A stretch of 64,000 nt of DNA from Favolaschia claudopus (lineage: Eukaryota; Basidiomycota; Agaricomycetes; Agaricales; Mycenaceae): positions 434,001-498,000 of the forward strand of contig JAWWNJ010000071.1 in the NCBI GenBank assembly GCA_037176885.1, written 5' to 3'. The notes beneath the pieces are model-generated. The model made no database searches. It saw nothing but the letters and a program-made list of their open reading frames with translations, and had not been told where the DNA came from. The translations under genes and the position numbers were made by a program. Below are positions 26,851-38,638 of the stretch, piece by piece. The stretch's first letter is position 1, and each line of letters starts with the position of its first letter.

Positions 26851-28760
26851 ATGTCTTCTCCGCCTTCTCCACACGAAGTGTACGTCGCGCAATGCCTAAA
26901 TACCTCTGAGAATACTTATCCATCCTCGCGTCCACAGCTTGGGCCCGTACTACATCGGTGTCGTGTAAGACAATCATTGTTCTTGTTCTCGACGCTAGGC
27001 GTAGGCTAATCTTGGGCAGTCTCGGAACCTTCCTGTATGGAATCCTGGTTCTCCAGGTTCGTCAACTTCCAAAGATGGTTTCCTGCAAGACAATCCTGAT
27101 CGCTCGTTTTAGTGCATCACATACTACCAGGGCTTCAAGAGGTGCGCTACTCTGCAAGGAAAATGGCTTCGATAGTGCTCACTGGCCTACAGAGATCGGC
27201 GCTGGCTTCGCTATTTTGTGAGCAAATTTCCAACAAGCGTGGACACAATTTGATCCCCTCGAAAAGATTCTCTACATTTTCATCGCAGAGACGGCCAACA
27301 CCACAGTGTCTATCGCAATGATATATGAGCCTTTAATCGCCCAGTTTGGTGAGTGAATTTCGGAATTTTCATATCACCGTAGCTCATGAGCGCCTGTTTC
27401 TAGGAACTATCAAGCCGATGTTTCTATTCCCGTCGTGTGAGTCGAACTCCGATAGCGTCTCAGTTTAGAACTCAATGTTGTGCAGTACTTCCGGGTCGTG
27501 AGTCCGTCCCCCCGCCCCATCCATAACTTGCTCATCCGAAATAAACTCCTAGAACCCATAATGGAGGCAAGCTCAAACTTACAAAATTCAACGGCCTTCA
27601 TAATTAAACAAAATCTACAGACGGCTGTATCCGTTCCCGTTCAGTTCTTCTACGCGTGGAGACTTCGTATCATCCTGCAAAATTGGATCGTCCCCGTGCT
27701 GATTTGCCTGACCTCTCTCTCCGCACTCGGTCAATTCCTTCCTACCATCAAAAGCTCATTATTCAATTCTGATTCCTAATTAATTGCCATTCTCAGGCGG
27801 AGCATGGTGGACAGCCTTCGAGGTCATTAACGCCGTTGACTACCTGCACAAGTCGCAAGTGGACCATTCTGCCCTCGTCTGGTCATGTTCATCCGCAGGC
27901 GAGCGGCCTTTTTCTGTCTTCGATTCCCTCAGACTGACTCGGATACTCTTAGCCTGCGATGTGTTAATCACTGCCAGCCTATTCTTCAGCTTGGTAATCA
28001 TTCTCCACCTCTCCCCTTCATGCCTGAAGTAACGCGGCACAGAGAAATCGCAAAACAGGCGTCAAGCACACAGACGACACTGTAGATCGTATCATTAGAA
28101 GTAATAACCACTCACTGATGCTATACCTCTCAACTGGCTGTCGACACTGATCTCTCTCAGCGACTGTGCAAACGGGGGCTATAACCATGATATTCACGGG
28201 CCTCAACGTTGGCCTGTTCGTCGGGCTCTCAAACAGCACTTTGTCAGTTACATCCCCATCAATCCTATTCTCAAATAAAATTAACGCTTCACGACGTCGC
28301 TGTACTCTAGGAATTTCGTCTTCGATTTTGCCTTGCCCAAGCTATACAGCAACGCTCTTGTGTCGACCCTCAACGCTCGCGGAGGAACATTCTCCTCGGA
28401 GCAGAGGAACGTTCTGTTCTCGAATGGTCCTGGGGTGCGTTGGCAATCGATCTCGTTTTTATCTCCTTCGTCGGTTATCAAAGAAAGCGACTTGAACTTA
28501 TTTAAACGAATGCAGACCGGTACGCAGCCACATACCGCCGGTGGAGGTCCAACTTCAGTTGTCAATATTAACAAAAGCTATGTGCGTGCCTTCATCAATC
28601 TCATCGGCAATTGCATACCTGTCCTGACAATGAAATGTTTATATGAATGAAATAGAATTCAACCCCGGACTTCAACTTCATCGAGATGCACCGACACGTC
28701 GAAGTCCACCGCGACGATATGCTCAACTTGGACTCTCATCCGTACCGGGATCCGAAATGA
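26851..28760 (+). CDS. DUF6534-family seven-helix membrane protein
   Basis: Many short exons: MSSPPSPHEV, LGPYYIGVVLGTFLYGILVL, YYQGFKRDRRWLRYF, ILYIFIAETANTTVSIAMIY, EPLIAQFGTIKPMFLFPS, VSVPVQFFYAWRLRIILQNW, ILLACDVLITASLFFSL, NRKTGVKHTDDTVDRIIR, TVQTGAITMIFTGLNVGLFV and FVFDFALPKLYSNALVSTLN with ARGG. The last exon ends HRDDMLNLDSHPYRDPK and stop at 28758-28760. LYSNALVSTLNAR marks the DUF6534 end. The exon between FLFPS and VSVPVQ (about 27440-27605) could not be fixed with confidence. The acidic or polar cytoplasmic tail differs from that of the divergent neighbour at 24.1-26.1 kb, so the pair is an old duplication rather than a recent one. Function unknown. Confidence 0.85.
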
Positions 28761-29667
28761 GTATAATATTAATGAATCCTTTACTTTGGTGAGGTTTATA
28801 AGTAACGGAGTTGATGCAGAGTGTTGCCGTTGCTGTACAAATTGCTTGTGTTGTAGTTGAATATTATTGCTGTAATTTATCGGATAAACACGGACACCCC
28901 CATTCATTTATCCAGAGTAAAGTTGGCCGAGGAGCGCATTGATAATCGCAGAGCGGGCCGGACTTGGAATCTCTGGAGCTTCTGTCTCCGAGAGATTCCT
29001 TTCGCGGTGAACACGGTTGACACGCCGTCAAACTATCATGAGTAGTGGGATCGAAGGCCAGTTGGGGAGTGATCGCTTGTTACCTTAATCCTTTGTTCAG
29101 CATCTTGCCGGATTCCGAGAGCGAGAGAAAACATCATTCCGGAAGGGGTGTCTTGAGAGAGAGATGATTTACGGTAATTTGAGCCAATGCTGCGACTCCC
29201 GACCGTTGTTGTTAGCCTGTATCGTGGCCCGGGCTTGTTCACCGCTTCGCCGTGTTGTCCGTCAGACGGAGTGCGCGGCGTCGGGTGTAGCACACGTATG
29301 CATGAAAGGGATCGACCCGCACGAGGGGTTCGTTGAATTGAATCGGAGACTTTGCGCAACAATGTTGGAGAGTTGGAGAAGATGAGATGACAGGGTGAAT
29401 GATAATCACCCCCGGCGGTGGCCATGGGCGGAACCAAAAGGATTCGAAGCTTATCATAGTGGGAAGGTCTGGGAAGGTGCTGCAAATTTACACGATGATA
29501 ATTCAAATGCATGCGAAGGTGGGGTGATCATCAGCCAGATTCAGAGCAATTATACGAATTGAAAGGCTGAGTGGGCAAGCGAGACATCACCGATAGTTCA
29601 TTGAAAACACCAAACCCCAGAGAGCTTGCATTCGAGCGACGTACTCATTACCTAGTCACCTCATAAG
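28761..29667. other. Intergenic between converging genes
   Basis: 907 bp between the DUF6534 stop and the O-methyltransferase stop. Open frames up to 158 codons have no recognisable domain and no splice partners. No repeat was recognised. Confidence 0.45.
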
Positions 29668-31617
29668 TCAAATCGGCTTCGCAACTATCTGCGACACCAG
29701 CGATCCAAGAGGCCGATGAACAGCTTCGATCTCCCAGCCCGCTTTCTTGAGCAGATCCCAATAGTGCGGGAAGGTACGTTCGCAACCGCGCAAGAGAGAC
29801 ATCATCTGTGCCACATCATAAGCGATAATGAAACGCCGAAGGCACCGGCAATAATCTTACCTGGATATCAACGTTATAGGGCGCCATGTTGACGATGCCC
29901 AGGTTGGGCAGCAACGGCTTCGGCGGGTAAGAGTCCGGGAGGGCACCGGGAATGTGTTTGAAAGCGGGATCTTCTTCGCAGACCAAGGGCGCGAGGTGTT
30001 CGACAACTATCAGCTTGGTAGTGGTTTGAGCTGCATCCCGGAGGTGCTGTAGAATCCTGATGCACTTCAGCTGAAAAAGGAAGATATGAAACTCGAATGA
30101 TTTCATACTTATGACTGTATGTATCCGACCAGTCGTGCACAATGAAACGTAGAAGGAATATATCTGCGTTTTTAACGGACTGCGGACCGAAAAAGTCATG
30201 CTCTAAGCGAGAAATTAATTATGCGAAACACGGAAAGATGCATTAATCAAACCTCCGAAGGTTACCCTGCCGGATGCCAAGGCGCCAGGCAATTCGGTGT
30301 TCCAATACTAAGACGGAACAAAAAAGGTTCAAATGACGCACACCAGGAGAATCTTGCGGAGGAAGCCGACCTGTGTGCCCTCCTGGATGACGGCAGCCTT
30401 GTCTTGAATTAAAAAGCGGAGGTGGGGATTGGCTTGCGCAATTTCAAGAGAGAGGGAGCCAATGCCACCGCCAACATCGACGATGAGTGTATTCTCAGCG
30501 AGGTCGGACCACTTGAAGCCTGCCCTTATTAGCAACCACAGGTAATGGAAGGTAAAGTCTGGACACCTTTCAATATGGCACCAGTGGGCGAAAGCCTCCG
30601 AGATACATCCATTGCGTACCCAAACCGCTTGAAGCGTTTTCTGTTTTCCGGCATCTCGTACCACGAGAATAAATCGGTATGAGTTCCGAAGGCTCTGTTC
30701 AAAGGAGTGTTGAGCTCATCGTCGGACGCCTCCGAAACTTTGTCAAGAACCACATCTTGGATGTAGGCAGCCCCTTTGAAAGTCTCATCATCACTGCAAA
30801 GGATAAGCTCAGAACTCGAGTGCGCAGGAAAACCCAATTACTTGAGAAGGATAAGTGCTGCATGACCTCCTGCACCCATGTACTTGTCTTCCGGGCTAAA
30901 TAAAGACATTCCTCAGTGAGAAAACTTGCACTATAAAAAGACGCACGCAGCCTGAATAGCTTCGTAGCTCTTGCCCGTATCAACCAAGCTAGAGATACGA
31001 TTGTGCGCGAATACATTGGGCGACACTTCCCGGAAAATGTGGTTTGTGGCCAGAGGACGTAGAAGGCGTGCTTGAAAATTTTCGATCAGGTTCAGATGCC
31101 CGTCACAACGTAGACGTGTAAACTGGTACCGATTTTCATAGGGTCCATCCCGTTCTTCTCCGCAATGTCGTTGATGTGGCATCCCTGTGTCCAAGTGTCA
31201 ATACTTTGAGCAGAAATTCAGGGCTGCATTGAATACCTGAGGCCCAGCTTCGCGTATAATCTCCGCCGTCGAAGACTCGGCGATGACACCCAGAGCTGTC
31301 GCGACAACATACTGAATAAAGCAGAATCAAAACAGGTGATTCAGGACAAGAAAACTCAAACACCCGCTCACTCCGTATGATGCGTCCATGATAGACCTAG
31401 CTGGATACTGCATGCTAGCGATGAGTTGTGCCGCGGCCGCTATTGCGATAGATGTTGCTTCCGCGATGGCTCCATCCTGTAGCAGTGCCTCACTCTCCTC
31501 GCTGTTCGCTGGATTATCGAGATCGGGATATTCAGCGGAGAGGTCCTTGCACCGAGCGTCGACTTTAGCAACTGAGGTAGAGATGAGCCCGCAAAGCTCA
31601 ATCAAGGTCGAAGCCAT
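29668..31617 (-). CDS. SAM-dependent O-methyltransferase (plant/fungal small-molecule type)
   Basis: Eleven exons (31617-31372, 31311-31237, 31184-31130, 31070-30947, 30895-30842, 30793-30567, 30519-30371, 30307-30253, 30202-30109, 30056-29861, 29805-29668) give 1413 nt, 470 residues. It transfers a methyl group from S-adenosylmethionine to a hydroxyl, typically a phenol. The N-terminal helical dimerisation domain contains LATNHIFREVSPNVFAHNRI. The SAM motif I is LIVDVGGGIGSLSLEI, followed by HLRFLIQDKAAVIQEG, HDFFGPQ, and the catalytic-base region FIVHDWSDTYSHKILQHLRD. The C-terminus reads MMSLLRGCERTFPHYWDLLK and GWEIEAVHRPLGSLVS. Splice sites are all GT-AG. It is transcribed divergently from the P450 at 32106, 488 bp apart, which suggests co-regulation. 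Exact acceptor substrate is unknown. Confidence 0.92.
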
Positions 31618-32105
31618 GGTCGTCGGCGTGCTCGTTTCATGATGGTGATGATACTATTATATACTCCCGGTGGCCGCGCGCGTTAGAAGTCTGATAGTAC
31701 TATCATAGTAGCTGATATCGAGCGTTGTCATCGCCGAAGGATGCAAGAGTGTTGGTGCAGTCCAAATGGCGTTAAACGTGAGAAAGGGCAAACGGAAGTG
31801 CACGTGCTGTACGGCGATTTAGATGGGCTGAATATTCCCAAGTAGGTCAGTGGGACCCCGAAACCCGCGTGCCCTTTCCTCTTCTTCCCGAGCATTGCAG
31901 GATGACGATCCACCTGGAAGTTCCAAATTCTTTGCTTCCGATATCACCGAAGCGCTTGGCCAGTACTTATGACTTGACTTGAACACTGCCAGTGCGGCAT
32001 TGCCGACACACACTCATTGCAAGGCGTTCGCTGCGTGTGTATTTCTCTCAGGACGCCACTATAAAATTCTCCTGCTGTCTTTCGGGAGGTATTTCATCGT
32101 AACAA
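31618..32105. promoter_or_regulatory. Shared divergent promoter of O-methyltransferase and P450
   Basis: 488 bp between start codons. A TATA motif for the methyltransferase (gtatataatagt, minus strand) lies at 31653-31664 and one for the P450 (actataaaa, plus strand) at 32058-32066, each about 40 bp above its ATG. A perfect 14-bp palindrome tgatagtactatca at 31692-31705 is a candidate factor-binding site. Confidence 0.65.
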
Positions 32106-34082
32106 ATGTTTCTTCCTGACCTCAATGAAGTCTTGGGCGGAGTGGCTGCCGCGAGGCTCTATGGTCTGGTTGCCTTGCTGTTGATTTGCGGGGCATGTGT
32201 ACTTCAAGTGCTCGTCTGGCGGCAGAAATCTGCAAAGTACCAACAAATCCCTGGCCCCTTCTTGGCTCGGTGGACTTCTCTATGGCTAGCCTATCATGCA
32301 TATCGCGGACGTCGGTACAAGGCCGTCCATGCAGCTCACATGGTAAGTGACACTGGAAAGCTTACAGTAAGCTCTCAACATCGATATCGTTGCTAGCGTT
32401 ATGGCGTACTGGTTCGCATAGCACCAAACCACATCTCCGTCGCCTCTCCCGACGCACTGTCGATCATTTACGGCCAAGGGTCTCGTGCCCCGGCAAAGTC
32501 CCCATTCTACGATTCTTTCGTATGCAATGGAAAGCCATCCATTTTCTCGACCAGGGACCGCCAAGAACATTCCGCGAAACGTCGCATCGTATCCCACGCC
32601 TTCTCAAGCTCTGCTCTTCAAGAATTCATTCCTTTGATTCATTCAACTATTGGAGACTTTACTCAGCGCATGGACGAGTTTTGTAACAAGGCTGAATATT
32701 TTGACGCCTTGCTCTGGTTCAATTATCTCGCATTCGACGTCTTGTCCGATTTGGCTTTCGGCGAGCGTATCGGGATGTTGAAACAAGTAAAATTTTGTGT
32801 TCATTGAAACTCATAGATGAGCTGATAGTTGTTCAGGGGTCAGATCTTGTCGAAATTGAACGCCCGGATGGCTCCACCGCTCATGAGAATGCAATCGCGC
32901 TCGTAGACGAGGTGAGATGAAGTAATTTGTTTCACTCAATTTTTAACCGCATTTTCAATTTCAGCGCGAGCATCTAGCCGCTATTGTTGGGATCCATCCA
33001 GTGTTACAAGTTGCTGTGCGATGGTTACCATTCCTCAGCGGAAGCAAGGCGACCTCTGGCCTAGAGGATTTAGCCCGGCGTCAAGTTTTGAAACGTCTCT
33101 CAACAGGTGCCAATCGGAACGATATTCTCGGAAAGTTGATCGCCGCTCATGGGTGGGATTTGCGTCCACCGACTTCTGACGAGGTGGCTGAACTGACTGC
33201 TGAGGCTGTGACACTTCTGTTAGTCATTCATTCTTTTTCCGTCTCAAAAGGTTGACTAAATCTGAGCTTGAAATTGGGTATAGCATTGCTGGTAGTGACA
33301 CCACATCCAACTCCATCGCAGTCATTTTGCACTACATCGCCACCCATCCTCGAGTCTACAAGAAAATATTAGAACTGCTTCTCGAAGCTTCATCTGGGCG
33401 AAACGAAATCACTTATGAACAAGTGAAGGATGTTCCTTACCTCCAAGCCACCATTAATGAGGGGTGAGTTACATAGCTTCGAAGATTATCCGTTTTTGAC
33501 ACCGACGATCCGATAGGGTAAGATTACACTCCACGACTGCCATTGGACTTCATCGCTCGGCACCTCCCGGGGGACTGGTCTGTTGCGGTCATTTTTTCCC
33601 TGAAGGCGTGCGTCGCTTCTTCACTTTCACAGGCGATCCCTCTCACATCATAGAATATATACAGACCGAGCTCTCGGTTCCAGCTTGGACAATAGGCCAC
33701 GACCCCCAGGTCTGGGGCGATCCGGATACTTTCAGACCAGAGAGATGGCTCGAAGGGAAGGAGAATAGGCAGTATCTCCTTGCTTTTGGAAAAGGCCCAC
33801 GAGCATGCGTAAGCTGTCTAATCTCCTCATGGCTCTCGAATTTGACTGACGGTTCCATGCTCAGATCGGTCAAAAGTGAGTTCGACCTATATTTGCATAT
33901 CGTTCCCTCCTCATTCTCACCAACGTTCTTGAAAATACAGCTTGGCGAATATCGAAATGGCGTTGGTTCTTTCAACAATCCTTCTGCGATACAACGTCGA
34001 GGTCAGGTCACAAAAGCTGGAGACTACCGAGGGGTTCATGCACAAGCCATTAGATTGTTGGATTAGATTGAGCCTCCGATAA
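32106..34082 (+). CDS. Cytochrome P450, similar to benzoate 4-hydroxylases (CYP53-like)
   Basis: Nine exons (32106-32342, 32397-32786, 32837-32911, 32965-33218, 33284-33463, 33517-33607, 33665-33808, 33865-33875, 33941-34082) total 1524 nt, 507 residues. An N-terminal membrane anchor (VALLLICGACVLQVLVW) is followed by the proline hinge IPGPFLARWTSLW. The I-helix is LLIAGSDTTSNS, the K-helix E-x-x-R is EGVR, PERW is at FRPERWLEG, and the heme loop is FGKGPRAC-IGQN with the Cys ligand at about 33806-33808. The stretches FSTRDRQEHSAKRRIVSHAF, WFNYLAFDVLSDLAFG and RLHSTTAIGLHRSAPPG are the ones that recall fungal benzoate para-hydroxylases; the family level (P450) is certain, CYP53 less so. An 11-nt micro-exon (33865-33875) encodes the residues just after the heme cysteine. 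It shares a promoter with the O-methyltransferase. Confidence 0.9.
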
Positions 34083-34816
34083 CCACTTCCTTTCCTTTCT
34101 TCTGTGGTTCGGCTGGTCTTTTGGTTAGACGGAGACTTTAGAAGTATTTTATTTTATTTTATTCTCCCGGCGAGGGAGACACAGTTGGCATCGCTTGAGA
34201 AGCTACTTGACAGAAAAAACGTACTATTATGTGTATATATGTATGAGCTCCCTAGCGTCGCTTTGATAATTGCTTTGAGAAAAATTCTACGAAATTGTGG
34301 GTATATTGTACACCGATCCGCTGAAATCGGGGGTCCACAAACGTCAGCAAATCTGACTTGGACAAGACATTGCCGATTTTCTACCGGGTGTTGGCAAGGT
34401 CTACAAGATCGAAGACCAATACTAAAACCACCGATTCCGGAAGTTTTGCCAGGAATGTATAGCGGCGAGAAATCTACCGGCGCCTTATATACTTTATCAC
34501 AAATGGCCGTGGATGGAACCAATTTTTCCTGATATTTTCTGATATTCAAACCCAATACTCAGGGAAGAGTGATTGTGGTAGAATTCAATTGTGGACAAGA
34601 TAAATAAATATTCAAATGCTGTGAGCTTTGTTTAGGCATGTTTCGCGATGGTTGAGAAATTGTTCTCACGGTTCAAACTTCAATATAAGCTTCAATCGTG
34701 GAGAATACAACTCGATTTTGGGAACTCGTTACAACAGAATATTCGTACATACAGATTCAGATGACATTCGATGATGATACATGTGCAGAAAAAGTTCTCG
34801 GGCTTCAACGGACGCT
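34083..34816. other. Intergenic between converging genes
   Basis: 734 bp between P450 and alcohol oxidase stops. Includes an attttatttt tract near 34150. No gene or repeat recognised. Confidence 0.4.
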
Positions 34817-37800
34817 TCAACGAACTTGTTGAGTGGCAGGGACACCCTTGGGAACCGGCGCATGAGGGACGGGTGCGTGCGGCACTCTGAGCTTGAGGCC
34901 TGTGAACAGAGAAAAATGATTTAAAGCACAACAAGAAGCTTTGTAGGCTTACCCATGTCCTCCGCAAGAAGGTCAGCGCCCTTCTCGCCGACCAACAGAG
35001 CCGAGGAGTAGGTGTTGGTGCCGAGGTTGTCCTAACGTTGATGAGAACAGCGAATGAATGAATGAATAGAAAGCGAACTTACGGGGCAGATACTCAAGTC
35101 AACGCACTTGAGGTTCTCAGTGCCTGAGAGAAAGTTAATGAGGCAAGTCGTGAGTATGTCGGTAGCGAATTACCGAAGACGTTGAGACGTCCATCGAGAA
35201 CACCACCTTCCTCCCGGGGTTTCATAGCTGAGCGAGAATGAGAATCGGGTTAAGTAACAATCAGAGATTTTCAACAGACCGCAAGTTCCCAAGCTGTGCC
35301 AGGTCGTCTCGACATGGTCAGCGACCCAGTCGTCGATGGCCCTGTCGTCTTCCTCGGTGTACTTGAGGTCTTCATGAACCTTGTTGGCGTTGTACGCCTC
35401 GCCGGGCCTGTGCCAGGTACCCTACATGAGAATGAGCCTTTAATCAATCCGTCGCAAGAAGGGAAACGAACCATGTGGATTCCGACGGTGAATCCATTAG
35501 GCATCAACCCCTTGGCGGTCTGGATGTCAATGTCTTGTGCGACAGCAGGCGATGCAGGGTGGAAGCGCGGGTGATGAGAGGTCAATTCGCCGCGGTAAGC
35601 TAGGAGGAAAAGACATTGATACAGTGAAAAAGACATGAAGGTTGCGATTGCATACCATCCATGCGCCTAGCAATTTCACGGGTCTTCTTGTAGCTCCAGC
35701 GAATCGGCGCGAAGTCAGCCTTGTTGTTCATGAAACCGCTGTCGAAATCAGGCTCGACGTAAGGGTTGGCACTTTGGATGTGGATCTAAAGTAGGTTGCA
35801 GCATATGAGACATGTTTGATTCGAAGAGGGAGAAAGGTTGCGGACCTTGCCACGCGAAGCCGGGTACTCGAGGTACTGGAACATGGTGATGTACTTGCCA
35901 GGAGGAAGGAGAGTGTGGTCCGCATAAGCTGTAGTGACGACGTGAGCAGTGAAAGAGTATTAGGGCACGGTAAATTTACCCGCAGAGACGATGGAACCGA
36001 ACCTAATGAGACGTCAATAATAGCTCAAGAATAAAATGAATGAAGGTTACATGACGGGCTTGTCGGGCTGGCAGTAGACAAGTGTCAGTTCTAGAGAAAA
36101 CAAACACAACGGGACGGAAACGAACCTTGTCCTTGAAGTAGGTATTCCAGAGCTCGTTGAACTCGGGTCCCATCTCCTTAAGTTCTGCCTCGGTGGGACG
36201 AATCTAGATAACCGCCATTCAGTTGACTGCCAGCGATGACGCAGACAAGAAGAAACAAGTTCACCTTGAAGCCAGCATCAATCGCGTTCGACGAGAGGCG
36301 CGCTTTCTAAAGCGCGGTTGGTAATGATTAGGTATTGGTTGGCGAAGATGGTATTGAATCAACAAACATACCTCGGGCGATGTCTCCCACTCCTGGAACA
36401 ATTCCTTCTGGACCTCCTTGTCGCCGCGGAGGAAGTCATCGAGGGTGGCGCTCTCGTTGGAGACGCGGAAGACTAACCCATGATTAGACCAGTCTAGATA
36501 AGATGAACAACGATGCCAGACTCACCGGAAAGCGTGGTGTAGTGGCTGGAGAACGGGTTTTTAGACCAAAGCGACGAAGAGAAAAACAATAAACTCACTC
36601 CTGGTATTGCTCACTGAGAAGATAAAGTCAGCGCTCGTTCTACCGAGGGGTAAAAGAAAACGAAGCCGCACCCAACTCCCGGGAGGTCGCTGACGACCTT
36701 GATGTCCAACTTCTTCAGCCGCTCCGCGCTGCCGACACCAGAGCGCTCGAGGATCTGCGGCGTACCGAGGGTGCCGCTGCTGAGGACGACCCACTTGCGC
36801 GCCTTGACGATCGTCTCGAGGGTCTGGCCCTGGTGGGCGCGGTTGCGCGCGGGAACGTACGCAACGCCGACGGCCTTGTTGCCCTCGAAGATGACCCGCG
36901 ACACGCGGGAGTTCGTACGAAGGTAAAGGTTGGTCTGGACGTCTGAGGGAAGGAAAATGTCAGTTGGTGGGTGAGCGGAGGGAGTGATATACGAACCCAT
37001 CACGCTGTGGACATAAGCTGTTTTTTTATGATATGGGTTAGTTCCACGTTTCCTATGATAGGGAAGATAGAATAACGAACCCGTGGCGGCATCGCTACGC
37101 CTTCCGGTGTGCCTGTTGATATACTTCGCCCAGATTTCAGAGGCGTGAGAGGTATCGAGATCTACGGAAGGCAAGATTAGATAGATTAGTGTCGAACGAC
37201 CATCTCATGATACGCCTTTAGCCTCGCCTTGGATATCGTCTGCAAACCTCAGGTTGAGTGATAAACAAAATAATCGGGTACGAATGTTCCGGCGTACCGC
37301 TGAAAGGAATGCCAATAGCATCGGAAGCGCGCAAGAAGTCCTGAGCTGGGAGGCAAATTTAGCACCCACGTTCTTGTAACTTAAGTCAGAAACGATGACA
37401 AACCTAAAGCGGTGATAGTTCCGCCGTTAGAAATAGCAATCGGGCCGTCGTAGCCGTGAGTGTCGTTGTTCGTTGGCTTTTGGTAGTTTTCCAACTATTT
37501 TTATTTGTGAGAAAGTTAAGTATCCAGGGAGCGAAAGATAAGATGGCGTGCGTACTCTCTTCATCAAGGGGAGGAGGTCTGATTTATCAGAACCAGTGAG
37601 TCGTCCGAAATCCGAAGCAAGCTTAGTTAAAAAAAAGACGTACCCTTTGCGGTCCAACCGGGCGTCTTGAAGTCGTCTATGTGTTAGACGCGTCGTAAGC
37701 TGGTGATGATTTTGCTGAGAGTTCTCCATGGACCATGACTCACCCCAATCAGAAGCAGAGGCCTGAACGAACGATGGATCACTTAATTCCTGTCGGAAAG

Positions 37801-38638
37801 CTAAAATTGAGCGACTTACCCTGGTGTACATCTTTCCGCGCCATATGTCAAGATAAGATCCAACAACAACCCACGAGAATGACAAACCTGGAAGTTGATG
37901 CTGAAATTCAATGTGTTAGTTCATCCCGCGTTTTCGAGAGCACGAAATAGTCACCTGCTACCTCCACCTGAAAGATACCGAAACAATTCAATCCAAAGAA
38001 ACCGGGGGAGGGGTAAATGAAGTTTTACCGAGGATGTTCGCACAGCTGTGAAGGTGTTCAAGGTCAATGATACTAGTTCCGCAATTGATCATCCTCACGG
38101 TACGATACTCTGCCTGCCGCGCATATAGGAAGAGGCCTTGGTGTCGGTGTAGAAGGTGGCTTTGTCGTTGCTGCGTTTGACCGTCAACGTGGACCCGGCG
38201 GATGGGAGGATGTACTCACACTCCGTCTCTTTGCATGTTCTTGACGTAAATACCGGGGCTGGGTACCGTTACAGTAAGATGCCTGCCTGAAGAACTCCGT
38301 GAAGGGATTCGACTCACCGGTAAACCTAGAGCCATGGTTGTTGGGAAAAAAGCCGTCTCGACGAATATGAATGTAGTCGTGACTACATACCCAAGGATCA
38401 TCACGGTTGTTGGCACCACCTAACGGACGTTTGATAAGTCAAAGTTTCTGACATCTATCAAGTAAGAACGTACCTTCGATGAGCATGACCTTGAGGGTGG
38501 GGTCAGCGTATGCGAGACGGCCTGCAACGACACATCCTGTAGACGAGACGTCAATACCAATCGACTCGCGAAAAGGTTTCCTTTACCCGCTGGACCGCCT
38601 CCCGCAACTATAACGTCGACTTCCTGGGGATGCACCAT
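34817..38638 (-). CDS. AOX: GMC alcohol (methanol) oxidase
   Basis: A gene of about 650 codons split into some twenty very short exons. The FAD-dependent enzyme oxidises methanol and other short alcohols to the aldehyde and H2O2 (peroxisomal in yeasts, also secreted in some wood-decay fungi). It starts MVHPQEVDVIVAGGGPAG (dinucleotide fold), has LGGGSSINFQMYTRASASDW, the GMC signature KARKWVVLSSGTLGTPQILE, and the diagnostic alcohol-oxidase C-terminal half: IHMGTWHRPGEAYNANK, TTWHSLGTCAMKPREEGGVL with the catalytic His, and DLSICPDNLGTNTYSSALLV with the active-site Asn. The end reads HAPVPHAPVPKGVPATQQVR, without a clear SKL-type peroxisomal signal. Sequence blocks identify it as AOX rather than aryl-alcohol oxidase or glucose oxidase. 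In wood-rotting species this enzyme supplies H2O2 and consumes methanol freed from methoxyl groups. Confidence 0.92.

Noticed and set aside
29036..29512. 158-codon minus-strand open frame
   Set aside because: No recognisable domain and no splice-linked partner; lies between two converging well-supported genes.
34817..38638. Aryl-alcohol oxidase or glucose oxidase as identity of the GMC gene
   Set aside because: The WHSLGTCAMKPREEGG and CPDNLGTNTYSSALL blocks and the C-terminal tail are those of alcohol (methanol) oxidases.
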